Part shown: positions 6,862 through 15,611 of the stretch, piece after piece
Layout: the number at the start of each line of letters is the position of its first letter
How positions within the stretch are numbered: position 1 is the first letter of the stretch
Source: Actinomycetota bacterium
GTDB taxonomy: Bacteria; Actinomycetota; Actinomycetes; S36-B12; UBA5976
NCBI GenBank assembly: GCA_005789325.1
Contig: SXYE01000082.1
Span: 1-22,049 of the forward strand
Direction of reading: 5' to 3'
Length of the DNA stretch: 22,049 nucleotides
The notes under the pieces: model-generated
Database searches by the model: none
Seen by the model: the letters and a program-made list of their open reading frames with translations, nothing else
What the model was told of the DNA's origin: nothing
Made by a program: the position numbers and the translations under genes

Positions 6862-9800
6862 TAATTACCTACTTCTCTGTAAAATTTCTGTCGCGCCACT
6901 TCTAAATCTTTAGCCCACTCTTGCAGAGATTTTACGGTAAAGCCAGTTTTTTGCAAAGCTTCAATTCCTGCAACTGCTGCTTTTAAGCCTTGAGCTGTAG
7001 TAATAATTGGCACACTTTTCTTTGTTGCAGCAGATCTAATTTCAAAACCATCGGTTCTTGTTCCACCACCGTGCGGAGTATTAACTACTAAATCAATATC
7101 ACCCTTCATGATTGCTTCTGTAGAAGTAGTTTCACCATCAATGGATCCTTCTTGGACTTTTCTAAGAATTTTGGATTTAATTCCCTGCTTTGCGATAAAT
7201 TCTGCAGTGCCTTTAGTAGCAAAAATCTCGAAACCTAATTCATCTAATTTCTTAATGGCAGAAATCATTTGATTTTTATCTTTATCTGCAGCCGACACGA
7301 AAACACTGCCACTAAGTGGTAAACCACCTGCATAAGCACCGCTTTGAGATTTTGCATACGCCATACCAAAACTTGCATCAATTCCCATAACTTCCCCTGT
7401 TGATTTCATTTCTGGACCAAGCACAGAATCAACTCCTGCAAATCTTCCAAAAGGTAGTACTGCTTCTTTCACCGCAACGGGTGCTCCAGCTAATTCATCT
7501 GCACCATCGCCATACTTCGGTAAAATTCCCTCGTTTCGTAACTCCTTTATAGTTGTGCCAAGCATGATTTGAGAACATGCTTTTGCTAGAGATATACCGG
7601 TGGCTTTTGAAACAAAAGGAACAGTTCTTGATGCCCTTGGGTTTGCTTCTAGGACGTATAAAACATTTCCAGATAACGCATACTGAACATTCAATAAACC
7701 AATAACTCCCACACCTTGCCCAATAGCAAAAGTGCTTTCTCTAATTTGTTTAATCTGATCTTTGGTTAGCGATATTGGAGGAAGTGAGCAGGCACTATCT
7801 CCAGAGTGAACTCCTGCTTCTTCGATGTGTTCCATAACTCCACCCAAGAACATTTCTGTGCCATCAAAAAGTGCATCCACATCAATCTCAAGGGCTTCAT
7901 CTAGAAAACGATCCACCAGCACAGGATGATCAGGTGTTATTTCGGTTGCTCTTTGAATGTATTGAGAAAGCATGCTTTCGTCATAAACAATTTCCATTCC
8001 TCTGCCACCTAGGACATAAGAGGGTCTAACTAATACTGGATAGCCAATTTCTGATGCAATCTTTTTTGCTTCCGCAAAAGATGATGCCATGCCATGTTCT
8101 GGCGAAATAAGATTTGCTTTCTCCAAAACTCTGCCAAAAGCTCCTCTTTCTTCGGCAAGATGAATTGCTTCTGGACTAGTTCCTACAATGGGAACCCCGT
8201 TATCTTTTAGTTTCTGCGCCAATCCCAGTGGAGTTTGTCCACCCAATTGCACAATTACACCGATAACGTTTCCTGATTCCTGTTCAGCATGAACAATTTC
8301 TAAAACATCTTCTAGAGTCAGTGGTTCAAAATACAAACGATCCGAAGTGTCGTAATCTGTTGAAACCGTTTCAGGGTTGCAATTAACCATGATGGTTTCA
8401 TAACCCGCTTTTTTAAGTGTTTGAGCAGCATGAACACATGAATAATCAAATTCAATTCCTTGACCAATGCGATTTGGACCAGAACCAAGAATAATTACTT
8501 TGTCTTTATCTGACTTTGCAACTTCAGATTCTTCGTCATAACTGGAGTAATGGTATGGAGTTTTAGCTTCAAATTCTGCTGCGCACGTATCAACGGTTTT
8601 ATATACAGGTCTAACATTTAAGCTGTGGCGCAAATTTCTTACCTTTGTCTCATCAGAGTTGGTTAATTGCGCAATTTGAATATCTGAAAAACCATGCTGC
8701 TTGGCGTATTTCAATAAGTCAGCAGTCAAGTTTTTAGCAGTTTGTACTTCTTTTGCTATTTCATTGATTAACTGTATTTGATCTAAAAACCAAGGATCAA
8801 TTTTTGTGCTTTCATGCATTTGCTCCACACTTGCCCCAGCCCAAAGTGCGCGCTGGACAGTATTAATTCGTCCATCAGTTGGCCTTGCCGCCGTAACAAT
8901 CAGTTCCTTTAAATCTTCAGTCGAGGCAGAAAAATCAAATGGCGCATCTTTTTTCTCCAGGCTTCTTAAAGATTTTTGTAATGCTTCACTGAAATTTCTA
9001 CCGATTGCCATGGCTTCACCCACACTTTTCATGTGAGTAGTCAGTGTTGTGTCAGCTCCAGGAAACTTCTCAAAAGCAAACCTAGGAATTTTCACCACAA
9101 CATAATCAAGAGTTGGTTCAAAGGAAGCTGGAGTTTCCTTAGTGATGTCATTTGGAATTTCATTTAAGGTGTAACCAATTGCAAGTTTTGCAGCTATCTT
9201 TGCAATAGGAAAACCTGTTGCTTTCGAAGCCAAAGCCGATGACCTTGAAACTCGAGGATTCATTTCGATAACAATCATTCGACCATCTTCAGGATTTATT
9301 GCAAATTGAATATTGCAGCCACCTGTGTCAACGCCAACTTCTTTGATTACCGCAATTGCAACATCTCGCATGTGTTGGTATTCACGATCTGTCAAAGTCA
9401 TGGAAGGCGCAACTGTTATCGAATCTCCGGTGTGCACACCCATTGGATCAAAGTTCTCAATTGAACAAATAATGACAACATTGTCATGATGATCACGCAT
9501 TAGTTCAAGTTCATATTCTTTCCAACCAATAATGCTTTCTTCCAATAAAACTTCACTAGTTGGTGATGCTTGCAAACCTGAAGCTACAAAACGAATTAAG
9601 TCCTCTTGGTTATAGGCAATTCCAGATCCTGCCCCACCCATTGTGAATGAAGGTCTAACAACTAATGGATAACCCAAAATTTCAGCTGATGCTAAACATT
9701 CATCTAACGAGTGACAAATCTGACTCTTTGCAGAATTAGCGCCAATTTTGGTTACGATTTCTTTAAATTTTTCTCTGTTTTCGCCTCGCTCAATTGCTTC

Positions 9801-10160
9801 AACTTTTGCACCAATTAACTCAACTTTGTATTTCTCTAATATTCCTTCTCGATGCAAAGCCATGGCCGCGTTTAGAGCAGTCTGACCACCTAATGTGGGC
9901 AGGATTGCATCCGGTTTTTCTTTGATGATTATTTTTTCCAAAATGTCAGTAGAAATCGGTTCGACATAAGTTGCATCAGCAAATTCTGGGTCAGTCATAA
10001 TCGTTGCTGGATTACTGTTGAGAAGAATTACTCTGATTCCTTCAGCCTTCAATACTCGACAAGCTTAAGTTCCTGAATAGTCAAACTCGCAAGCCTGCCC
10101 AATAACTATTGGACCAGATCCAATCACCAAAACAGAATTAATGTCTTTTCTTTTAGGCAT
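6861..10160 (-). CDS. carB: Carbamoyl phosphate synthase large subunit, interrupted by in-frame TAA at codon 32
   Basis: CarB makes carbamoyl phosphate from bicarbonate, two ATP and ammonia delivered by CarA, for pyrimidines and arginine. ATG at 10160-10158 gives the standard N-terminus (MPKRKDINSVLVIGSGP) and overlaps the carA stop by 8 bp. The frame reads ...DYSGT, then TAA (10067-10065), then ACRVLKAEG. E. coli CarB has Gln32 exactly here, so CAA has become TAA. From codon 33 on the frame is open for 1067 codons. It contains two ATP-grasp halves, the second beginning near residue 552 (VIILGSGPNRIGQG), and a C-terminal allosteric domain from about 945. A TTG at 10052 could restart translation but has no clear Shine-Dalgarno and would delete the first glycine-rich strand. 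The gene is either a nonsense allele or carries a sequence error. Confidence 0.93.
10065..10067 (-). other. In-frame TAA stop inside carB (expected CAA, Gln32)
   Basis: The codon lies in the carB frame 31 codons after the ATG at 10160, between ACT and GCT. The residues on both sides match the CarB family without gap, so this is a substitution rather than an indel. On the coding strand the needed change is C to T in the first codon position. TAA is used as the normal terminator of carA, carB, pyrK, gmk, pyk and gltD in this window, so reassignment of TAA to Gln is excluded. Confidence 0.9.
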
Positions 10161-11277
10161 TGTGTTTATCCATTAATTGAGTGAATCGATCAAATAAATA
10201 ACTTGCATCATGTGGACCAGCTGCTGCTTCGGGATGATATTGAACGCTGAAGGCTGGTTTGTCTTTTAATTCTAATCCTTCAACAACGTTGTCATTCAAA
10301 CAAATATGGCTTACTTCTACTCTGCCAAATTCTGTATCACTTACTCGATCAATTGGTGCTTTGACAGCAAAACCGTGATTATGTGTGGTTATTTCAACTT
10401 TTCCTGTTGTTTTATCAAGAACTGGTTGATTTATTCCACGGTGTCCAAAAGTTAACTTATAAGTTTCAAATCCCACAGCTCTTCCCAAAATTTGATTACC
10501 AAAACAAATACCAAACAGCGGCCTGTTGGCTCTAAGAATTGCTTTTGTAACCTCAATTGCATGAATTGCAGTTTCAGGATCTCCTGGACCATTACTTAAG
10601 AAAACACCATCAACTCCAGCTGCCAACACCTCTTCAGTACTTGCTGTGACTGGAAGAACGGTTAACTCAATTCCTCTCTTGGTTAAATTCTGCAATATTC
10701 CATTCTTCATACCAAGATCAATTGCTGCTACCTGATAAAGCTTCTTTCCTATGGCTGGTAAAACAAAAGATTCTTTTGTAGAAACCATGCCACATAAATC
10801 AGCACCTTTCATCTGTGGTGAATTTTTGACTTTATTTATAAAGAATTCTGAGTCATGTGCTGAAATATCTTTCGAAAAAATTCCTGCACGCATCGCACCC
10901 TTATCTCTTAAGTGACGAGTTAAGGCTCTGGTGTCAATGCCTGCAATTGAAATAATGTTTTGATTCTTAAGTTCTTGTTCTAAAGATCTTTTGGAGCGCC
11001 AGTTGGAAGCTATTCGAGACGGATCCCTAACAACGTAACCTGAAACCCAAATTCTTGAAGATTCATCATCTTCATCATTTATTCCAGTGTTGCCAATATG
11101 AGGTGCTGTTTGAATAACAATTTGTTGATAATAGGACGGATCAGTCAAGGTTTCTTGGTAACCAGTCATTCCTGTTGTGAAAACTGCTTCTCCGAAAGTT
11201 TCACCCACGGCACCAAATGATCGTCCTCTAAAGATGCTTCCATCTTCTAGAACTAAAAGCGCAGGTGTGAAACTCAT
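10153..11277 (-). CDS. carA: Carbamoyl phosphate synthase small subunit (glutaminase)
   Basis: Hydrolyses glutamine and channels the ammonia to CarB. The 374-residue protein has the N-terminal CarA-specific domain (about 1-150; TGMTGYQETLTDPSY at 35-49) and a class I glutamine amidotransferase domain (about 180-374) with the nucleophile Cys258 in GICFGNQ and the dyad His348/Glu350 in YHPEA. All catalytic residues are present. ATG at 11277 overlaps the pyrC stop as ATGA, and the stop overlaps the carB start by 8 bp (10153-10160). In many actinobacteria a membrane-protein gene separates pyrC and carA; here it is absent. Confidence 0.97.
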   Translation of the reverse strand: MSFTPALLVLEDGSIFRGRSFGAVGETFGEAVFTTGMTGYQETLTDPSYYQQIVIQTAPHIGNTGINDEDDESSRIWVSGYVVRDPSRIASNWRSKRSLEQELKNQNIISIAGIDTRALTRHLRDKGAMRAGIFSKDISAHDSEFFINKVKNSPQMKGADLCGMVSTKESFVLPAIGKKLYQVAAIDLGMKNGILQNLTKRGIELTVLPVTASTEEVLAAGVDGVFLSNGPGDPETAIHAIEVTKAILRANRPLFGICFGNQILGRAVGFETYKLTFGHRGINQPVLDKTTGKVEITTHNHGFAVKAPIDRVSDTEFGRVEVSHICLNDNVVEGLELKDKPAFSVQYHPEAAAGPHDASYLFDRFTQLMDKHNA

Positions 11278-12566
11278 TTTTTGACTTGACCATTTTTCAT
11301 TGTTAATTTCCCACGAAAGATTGTATGAACAACCTTACTTTTTAACGTCATCTCATGAAATGGATTATTAGTACTTAGTGAATGCGTGTCTTGAGCATCA
11401 ACTTTCCAAGTCATCTCAGGATCAACTATGCACAGATTCGCAATTTCATTTTCCGCAATTGGTCGTCCGTGATCTGCTAATTGGCCTATTTCTGCTGGTC
11501 TCTCACTCATCACTCGCGCAATATCTGCCCAATTCATTAACTTGGTGTCAATCATCGCAGTAGCCACTACAGATAAAGCTGTTTCTAATCCAGTCATTCC
11601 AAAAGCAGCACTTTGCCACTCGCCTTCTTTGTCTTCAATTGGGTGAGGAGCGTGATCTGTAGCAACCACATCAATAATTCCTTGTGCCAAGGCTTTTCTT
11701 AATTCCTCAACATCTTTGTTGGTTCGAAGAGGAGGATTTACTTTGAAATTTGCGTTATAACTTTCACAACTTGTTTGATTTAGAAACAGATGATGTGGAG
11801 TGACTTCAGCTGTGACATTGACTTTTTTATCCTTTGCCCATCGAAGAATCTCAACTGTTCCTGCTGTTGAAGCATGACAGATATGCAGCTTAGATTTGAC
11901 ATGTTCAGTTAATAAAACATCCCTTGCCACAATTGCTTCTTCTGCAATTGCAGGCCAACCAATTAATCCTAATTTTCCAGATAATTCTGATTCATTCATC
12001 TGAGCATTTTGTGTAAGTCTTGGATCTTGTGCATGTTGGGCAATAACTCCATCAAATGCTTTAACGTATTCCAAGGCTCTTCTCATTAAGACTGGATCTG
12101 AAACACAAAACCCATCGTCGCTAAATATGCGCACACGTGCATTTGAATCAGCCATGGCTGAAAGCTCTGCTAATTTTTCACCCTTTAATCCAACGGTGAC
12201 TGCACCAATTGGATAAACATCTACTAGGCCAACATTTTTTCCTAAGTTCCATACTTGTTCCACCACACCAGCTGTATCGGCCACTGGCAAAGTGTTTGCC
12301 ATCGCATGAACCGCCGTAAATCCACCTCGAGCTGCTGCAGCACTACCGGTAGCAATAGTTTCTGCATCTTCTCGACCAGGTTCTCTTAAATGTGTGTGCA
12401 AATCAACTAGTCCAGGAAGAATAATTAAGCCACTCAAATCAATGACTTCAGCATTTACATCTGTTATGGATTTTGCTGGACCAATCTTTATAATTTTGTC
12501 ATTCTCAATTAGAAGATCAACATTTTTTTCACCCTTAAGGGACCCATTCTTAAGTAAAATCTTCAT
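11274..12566 (-). CDS. pyrC: Dihydroorotase
   Basis: Cyclises N-carbamoyl-aspartate to dihydroorotate. The 430-residue amidohydrolase has the metal-binding HxH at 57/59 (DLHTHLREPG), Asp151 (FSDDG), His178 (QHAQD), His231 (CHAST) and the catalytic Asp304 in ATDHAPH. This full set of ligands indicates an active type I zinc dihydroorotase rather than an inactive PyrC-like partner of PyrB. Length is normal. The start (ATG at 12566) and stop (TGA at 11276-11274) both lie in ATGA overlaps with pyrB and carA, so the cistrons are probably translationally coupled. Confidence 0.97.
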   Translation of the reverse strand: MKILLKNGSLKGEKNVDLLIENDKIIKIGPAKSITDVNAEVIDLSGLIILPGLVDLHTHLREPGREDAETIATGSAAAARGGFTAVHAMANTLPVADTAGVVEQVWNLGKNVGLVDVYPIGAVTVGLKGEKLAELSAMADSNARVRIFSDDGFCVSDPVLMRRALEYVKAFDGVIAQHAQDPRLTQNAQMNESELSGKLGLIGWPAIAEEAIVARDVLLTEHVKSKLHICHASTAGTVEILRWAKDKKVNVTAEVTPHHLFLNQTSCESYNANFKVNPPLRTNKDVEELRKALAQGIIDVVATDHAPHPIEDKEGEWQSAAFGMTGLETALSVVATAMIDTKLMNWADIARVMSERPAEIGQLADHGRPIAENEIANLCIVDPEMTWKVDAQDTHSLSTNNPFHEMTLKSKVVHTIFRGKLTMKNGQVKK

Positions 12567-13519
12567 AAACTATTTTCACCCATCTCGCTATTGGAACCAC
12601 CCAAGAGTAAATACAAGACAGCCATTCGAACACTTACTCCATTGGCAACCTGTTCAATAACTACAGAGTTTTTACTATCAGCAACTTCTGCTGTAATTTC
12701 CATTCCTCTATTCATCGGACCAGGATGTAGCACTAAAGCATGTTCTTGCATTCTTTTCAATCTTTGTGCGTTCAAACCAAAATTTCTTGAATATTCTCTT
12801 GCCGTTGGAAAATAAGCGTCATTCATTCTTTCTTGTTGCACTCGAAGCATCATGACGGCATCAACTTTAGGTAAAACATCATCTAAATTGTAGGAATACT
12901 CTCCATTCCAATTCTCTATTCCAACAGGCAACAACGTTGGCGGTGCAACCATGATTGGTGTGGCTCCTAGAGTCTTAAGCAATATTGCATTACTTCGAGC
13001 AACTCTGCTGTGCAATATATCGCCAACGATTGCAACTTTGATGCCACTTAAGTCGCCCTCATTTTTTCTTAAATGTTTTCTTATTGTGTAAGCATCTAGT
13101 AGTGCTTGAGTTGGATGTTCATGAGTTCCATCTCCTGCATTAATGACAACTGCATCAATCCAGTTTCTGGTAGCAAGTAAATGTGGTGCACCAGATGATC
13201 CGTGTCTAATAACAACGGCATCAGCTCCCATTGATTGCAAAGTTTGTGCTGTGTCTTTTAAGCTTTCTCCTTTAGAAACACTTGATCCTTTTGCAGAAAA
13301 ATTGATCACATCAGCACTCAATCTCTTTGATGCTGCTTCGAATGAAATTCTTGTTCTGGTGCTGTCTTCGAAGAAGAGATTGACAACAGTTCTACCTCTT
13401 AATGTTGGCAACTTCTTAACCGGACGATCCGAGATTGTTGCAAGCTCTTTTGCCGTATCCAGAACGAGAACGGCATCTTCTTTAGTTAAATCACTTGCTG
13501 AAACAAGGTGCTTTTTCAT
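12563..13519 (-). CDS. pyrB: Aspartate carbamoyltransferase catalytic subunit
   Basis: Joins carbamoyl phosphate and aspartate, the committed pyrimidine step. The 318-residue protein has the carbamoyl-phosphate motif STRTR (53-57), Lys84 in SKGES, Arg105 and His106, HPTQALLDAY (135-144) and a C-terminal HPGPMNRG loop. Motifs are of the aspartate rather than ornithine carbamoyltransferase type. No pyrI regulatory subunit is present, as expected when expression is controlled by PyrR. ATG at 13519 overlaps the pyrR stop (ATGA), and the stop overlaps pyrC in the same way. Confidence 0.97.
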   Translation of the reverse strand: MKKHLVSASDLTKEDAVLVLDTAKELATISDRPVKKLPTLRGRTVVNLFFEDSTRTRISFEAASKRLSADVINFSAKGSSVSKGESLKDTAQTLQSMGADAVVIRHGSSGAPHLLATRNWIDAVVINAGDGTHEHPTQALLDAYTIRKHLRKNEGDLSGIKVAIVGDILHSRVARSNAILLKTLGATPIMVAPPTLLPVGIENWNGEYSYNLDDVLPKVDAVMMLRVQQERMNDAYFPTAREYSRNFGLNAQRLKRMQEHALVLHPGPMNRGMEITAEVADSKNSVVIEQVANGVSVRMAVLYLLLGGSNSEMGENSL

Positions 13520-14076
13520 TGTTGACCTGCTGAAATTGTGACTATTTCTTCGTTGTTATCAGTATCAGCCAAAAGTACTTGCACAGATTCATTTCTTGAT
13601 GTGGGAATATTTTTTCCGACATAATCTGCTCTAATTGGAAGTTCGCGGTGACCTCGATCAATTAAGACTGCCACCTGCACCATTGCGGGTCTGCCAATAT
13701 CGTTAAGCGCATCAAGGGCTGCTCTTATGGTTCTTCCTGAAAACAAAACATCATCAACTAAAACCACAACTTTATGATCAATTCCACCTTCAGGAATTTC
13801 TGTTTTTGCTAAAGCTCTTGGTGGTTTAAGTCTTAAGTCATCTCGATACATAGTGATATCCAAGGATCCAACTGGAATATTTACCTTTTCGAATTCACTT
13901 ATCTTCTCAGCGATGCGATTAGCGAGAGGTACCCCTCTTGAAGGAATACCTAACAAAACTAAGTTTTTTGAACCCTTATTATTTTCTAAAATTTCATGTG
14001 CAATACGAGTTAACGCTCTAGAAATATCGGATGATTCGAGAACGACTCGAGCAGAGTTACGAGAATTTGCACCCAT
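13516..14076 (-). CDS. pyrR: Bifunctional pyr operon RNA-binding regulator / uracil phosphoribosyltransferase
   Basis: PyrR binds a hairpin in pyr mRNA when UMP/UTP are high and reduces expression; it also keeps uracil phosphoribosyltransferase activity in many species. From the chosen start the protein has 186 residues, with the PRPP-binding motif VVLVDDVLFSGRT at 104-116 and SRG at 46-48. I chose ATG at 14076. An upstream in-frame GTG at 14106 would add RRRRRSRST, which is the translation of the Shine-Dalgarno and hairpin, not protein. AAGGAGGT lies 11 nt before the ATG. The gene opens the pyr operon, 80 bp after pyk, and overlaps pyrB by 4 bp. Confidence 0.95.
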   Translation of the reverse strand: MGANSRNSARVVLESSDISRALTRIAHEILENNKGSKNLVLLGIPSRGVPLANRIAEKISEFEKVNIPVGSLDITMYRDDLRLKPPRALAKTEIPEGGIDHKVVVLVDDVLFSGRTIRAALDALNDIGRPAMVQVAVLIDRGHRELPIRADYVGKNIPTSRNESVQVLLADTDNNEEIVTISAGQQ

Positions 14077-14087
14077 TGTGCTTCTCG

Positions 14088-14095
14088 ACCTCCTT
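14088..14095 (-). promoter_or_regulatory. Shine-Dalgarno of pyrR that decides its start
   Basis: AAGGAGGT lies 11 nt before the ATG at 14076. It falls inside the extension that the alternative GTG start (14106) would translate, which is the reason for rejecting that start. Its GGTC end (14087-14090) is complementary to GACC (14112-14115) on the other side of the PyrR hairpin, and its AAGGA is complementary to TCCTT at 14119-14123, so access may be regulated. Confidence 0.75.
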
Positions 14096-14097
14096 CT

Positions 14098-14113
14098 CCG
14101 CCTCACGGGACGG
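14098..14113 (-). promoter_or_regulatory. PyrR-binding RNA hairpin in the pyr operon leader
   Basis: The transcript reads CCGUCCCGUGAGGCGG. It matches the core of the known PyrR-binding loop consensus (ARUCCNGNGAGGYU): GUCC, one free base, G, one free base, GAGG and a pyrimidine. The ends CCG and CGG pair, and the inner CC and GG pair around a CGUGA loop. The pyrR Shine-Dalgarno begins 2-3 nt after the hairpin and there is no room for a terminator, so control is probably at translation initiation, as described for mycobacterial pyr leaders, rather than by attenuation. Confidence 0.8.
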
Positions 14114-14153
14114 TCTTAAAGGATGCCTTACTAAATCGAAAGATTAGCAGATG

Positions 14154-14182
14154 AAATTAACTCTCGTCTGCACCCGTTCCAA
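14154..14182 (-). promoter_or_regulatory. Candidate promoter of the pyr operon
   Basis: TTGGAA (14182-14177) and TAATTT (14159-14154) are separated by exactly 17 bp. The -35 matches TTGACA at 4 of 6 positions and the -10 fits the TANNNT pattern. The -10 overlaps the pyk stop codon, so the -35 lies within the pyk coding end. A transcript starting about 7 nt downstream would have a leader of roughly 70 nt carrying the whole PyrR hairpin. This is pattern matching only. Confidence 0.4.
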
Positions 14183-15584
14183 CTTTGTGTACACGCATAC
14201 CATTTGTTGTTCCTGGAACACCTGGTGGAACACCTGCCACAACAACAACCAGTTCGCCGTACTTTGCCAACTTATTCGTAGTCAAATGACGATCAACTGT
14301 GGCAACCATTTCATCTGTATGTTTAACAGTTGCCGCATGAAAAGTTTCAGATCCCCAAATAAGAGACAGCTGTCTTTGAACCTTCTGGTCTGTGGCAAAA
14401 GCTAAAATTTGTGTACTGGAGCGGTGTCTGGCCATCAAGCGAACACTTCTACCAGTTTCGGTGAACGCAATTAGGTATTTAGCTGCGATTGCTTTTCCTA
14501 CTGCCACTGCAGCAGTCGTTAAAGCTCTTCCTGTGCTTCCTTGTGATTCTGTTTGAAGTTCTGGTAGTTGTTCTAATGCTTCTTCTTCAACGTGTTGAAT
14601 AATTCTTGCCATTGTTTCTACTACCCCAACAGGGTTTTCTCCCACACTTGTTTCACCACTTAGCATCAAGGCATCGGCACCATCTAACACCGCGTTTGCC
14701 ACATCACTTGCTTCAGCTCTAGTGGGTCTTGAAGAAGTAATCATTGACTCCAACATCTGAGTGGCAACAATTACGGGTTTTCCAATTTGCCGTGCAAGTT
14801 GAATGGCACTTTTTTGAACTAATGGAACTTCCTCTAATGGAAGTTCAACCCCAAGATCTCCTCGGGCAATCATGATGGCATCAAAGGATTCAAGGATTTC
14901 TTTTAGATTTTCAACTGCTTGAGGCTTTTCAATTTTAGCTACAATGGGAATTCTTTTTCCAACTTTGTCCATAATCTTGTGAACATCTTCAATGTCTTTA
15001 GAATTTCTTACAAATGACAAAGCGATCCAGTCGCAATCATTCTTTAAAGCCCAAATCAAATCTTCTTCATCTTTGTCCGACATTGCTGGCACATTGACAG
15101 CAACACCTGGAAGGTTTAAACCTTTGCTATTGGAGATAGTTCCACCTTCAATAACTTTGGTTACAACATTATTGCCTTTTACTTCGATAACTTCTAAGCG
15201 AATTTTTCCATCATCAACAAGGATTGGATCACCTTTTTTAACATCTCCTGGTAATCCCTTGTAGGTTGTGGAAACTTTTTCCTTATCACCACTGATATCG
15301 TCTGTGGTGATTGTGAAATTTTGTCCATTAACCAGTAAAACTGGTCCATTTCCAAATATGCCCACTCTAATTTTTGGTCCCTGCAAATCAGCAAGAATTG
15401 CTAATTCCTTGCCTTCATTAACCGATGCTTGTCTAACCAAATCAAGTCTTTTCTTGTGATCTGAATGATCACCATGAGACATATTTAATCTGGCTACATT
15501 GAGTCCAGCTTTTATAAGGTTTTGAACAGTTGCTAAATCATCTGTGGAAGGCCCAAGTGTTGCAACTATCTTGGCTCTTCTCAT
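14157..15584 (-). CDS. pyk: Pyruvate kinase
   Basis: Last step of glycolysis: phosphoenolpyruvate plus ADP gives pyruvate and ATP. The 475-residue protein begins RRAKIVATLGPS and has Arg32 and Asn34 (ARLNMSHG), the B-domain (about 70-168), the catalytic Lys217 and Glu219 (AKIEKPQ), Asp243 in ARGDLGVELP, the ATQMLESM and SSRPTRAE segments and a C-terminal allosteric domain (about 335-475). Length is normal. ATG at 15584 lies 27 bp after gltD and has no Shine-Dalgarno; instead a TAGAAT sits exactly 7 nt before it, suggesting a leaderless transcript. The usual actinobacterial neighbour gltD is present, but pyrR directly after pyk is not something I recall from other actinobacteria. Confidence 0.97.
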   Translation of the reverse strand: MRRAKIVATLGPSTDDLATVQNLIKAGLNVARLNMSHGDHSDHKKRLDLVRQASVNEGKELAILADLQGPKIRVGIFGNGPVLLVNGQNFTITTDDISGDKEKVSTTYKGLPGDVKKGDPILVDDGKIRLEVIEVKGNNVVTKVIEGGTISNSKGLNLPGVAVNVPAMSDKDEEDLIWALKNDCDWIALSFVRNSKDIEDVHKIMDKVGKRIPIVAKIEKPQAVENLKEILESFDAIMIARGDLGVELPLEEVPLVQKSAIQLARQIGKPVIVATQMLESMITSSRPTRAEASDVANAVLDGADALMLSGETSVGENPVGVVETMARIIQHVEEEALEQLPELQTESQGSTGRALTTAAVAVGKAIAAKYLIAFTETGRSVRLMARHRSSTQILAFATDQKVQRQLSLIWGSETFHAATVKHTDEMVATVDRHLTTNKLAKYGELVVVVAGVPPGVPGTTNGMRVHKVGTGADES

Positions 15585-15591
15585 ATTTTAT

Positions 15592-15597
15592 ATTCTA
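15592..15597 (-). promoter_or_regulatory. Candidate -10 element for leaderless pyk mRNA
   Basis: TAGAAT (TANNNT pattern) ends exactly 7 nt before the pyk ATG, the spacing seen for leaderless actinobacterial transcripts, and no Shine-Dalgarno is present in the 27-bp gap after gltD. There is no convincing -35 at 16-18 bp further upstream, and the area is A/T rich, so a chance match is possible. Confidence 0.35.
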
Positions 15598-15611
15598 TTG
15601 CATTCATATTT

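Noticed and set aside
6861..10052. carB as an intact 1063-residue gene starting from TTG at 10052
   Set aside because: It lacks the first 36 residues, including the conserved glycine-rich segment, and has no Shine-Dalgarno; the real start is 10160 with a stop at codon 32.
10065..10067. TAA read as glutamine (altered genetic code) or programmed readthrough
   Set aside because: TAA terminates several genes here and Gln is otherwise CAA/CAG; the UAA-G context and surrounding sequence show no recoding signal.
14077..14106. GTG at 14106 as pyrR start, adding ten Arg-rich residues
   Set aside because: The extra codons are the Shine-Dalgarno and the end of the PyrR hairpin read as protein; PyrR families start near the ATG at 14076.
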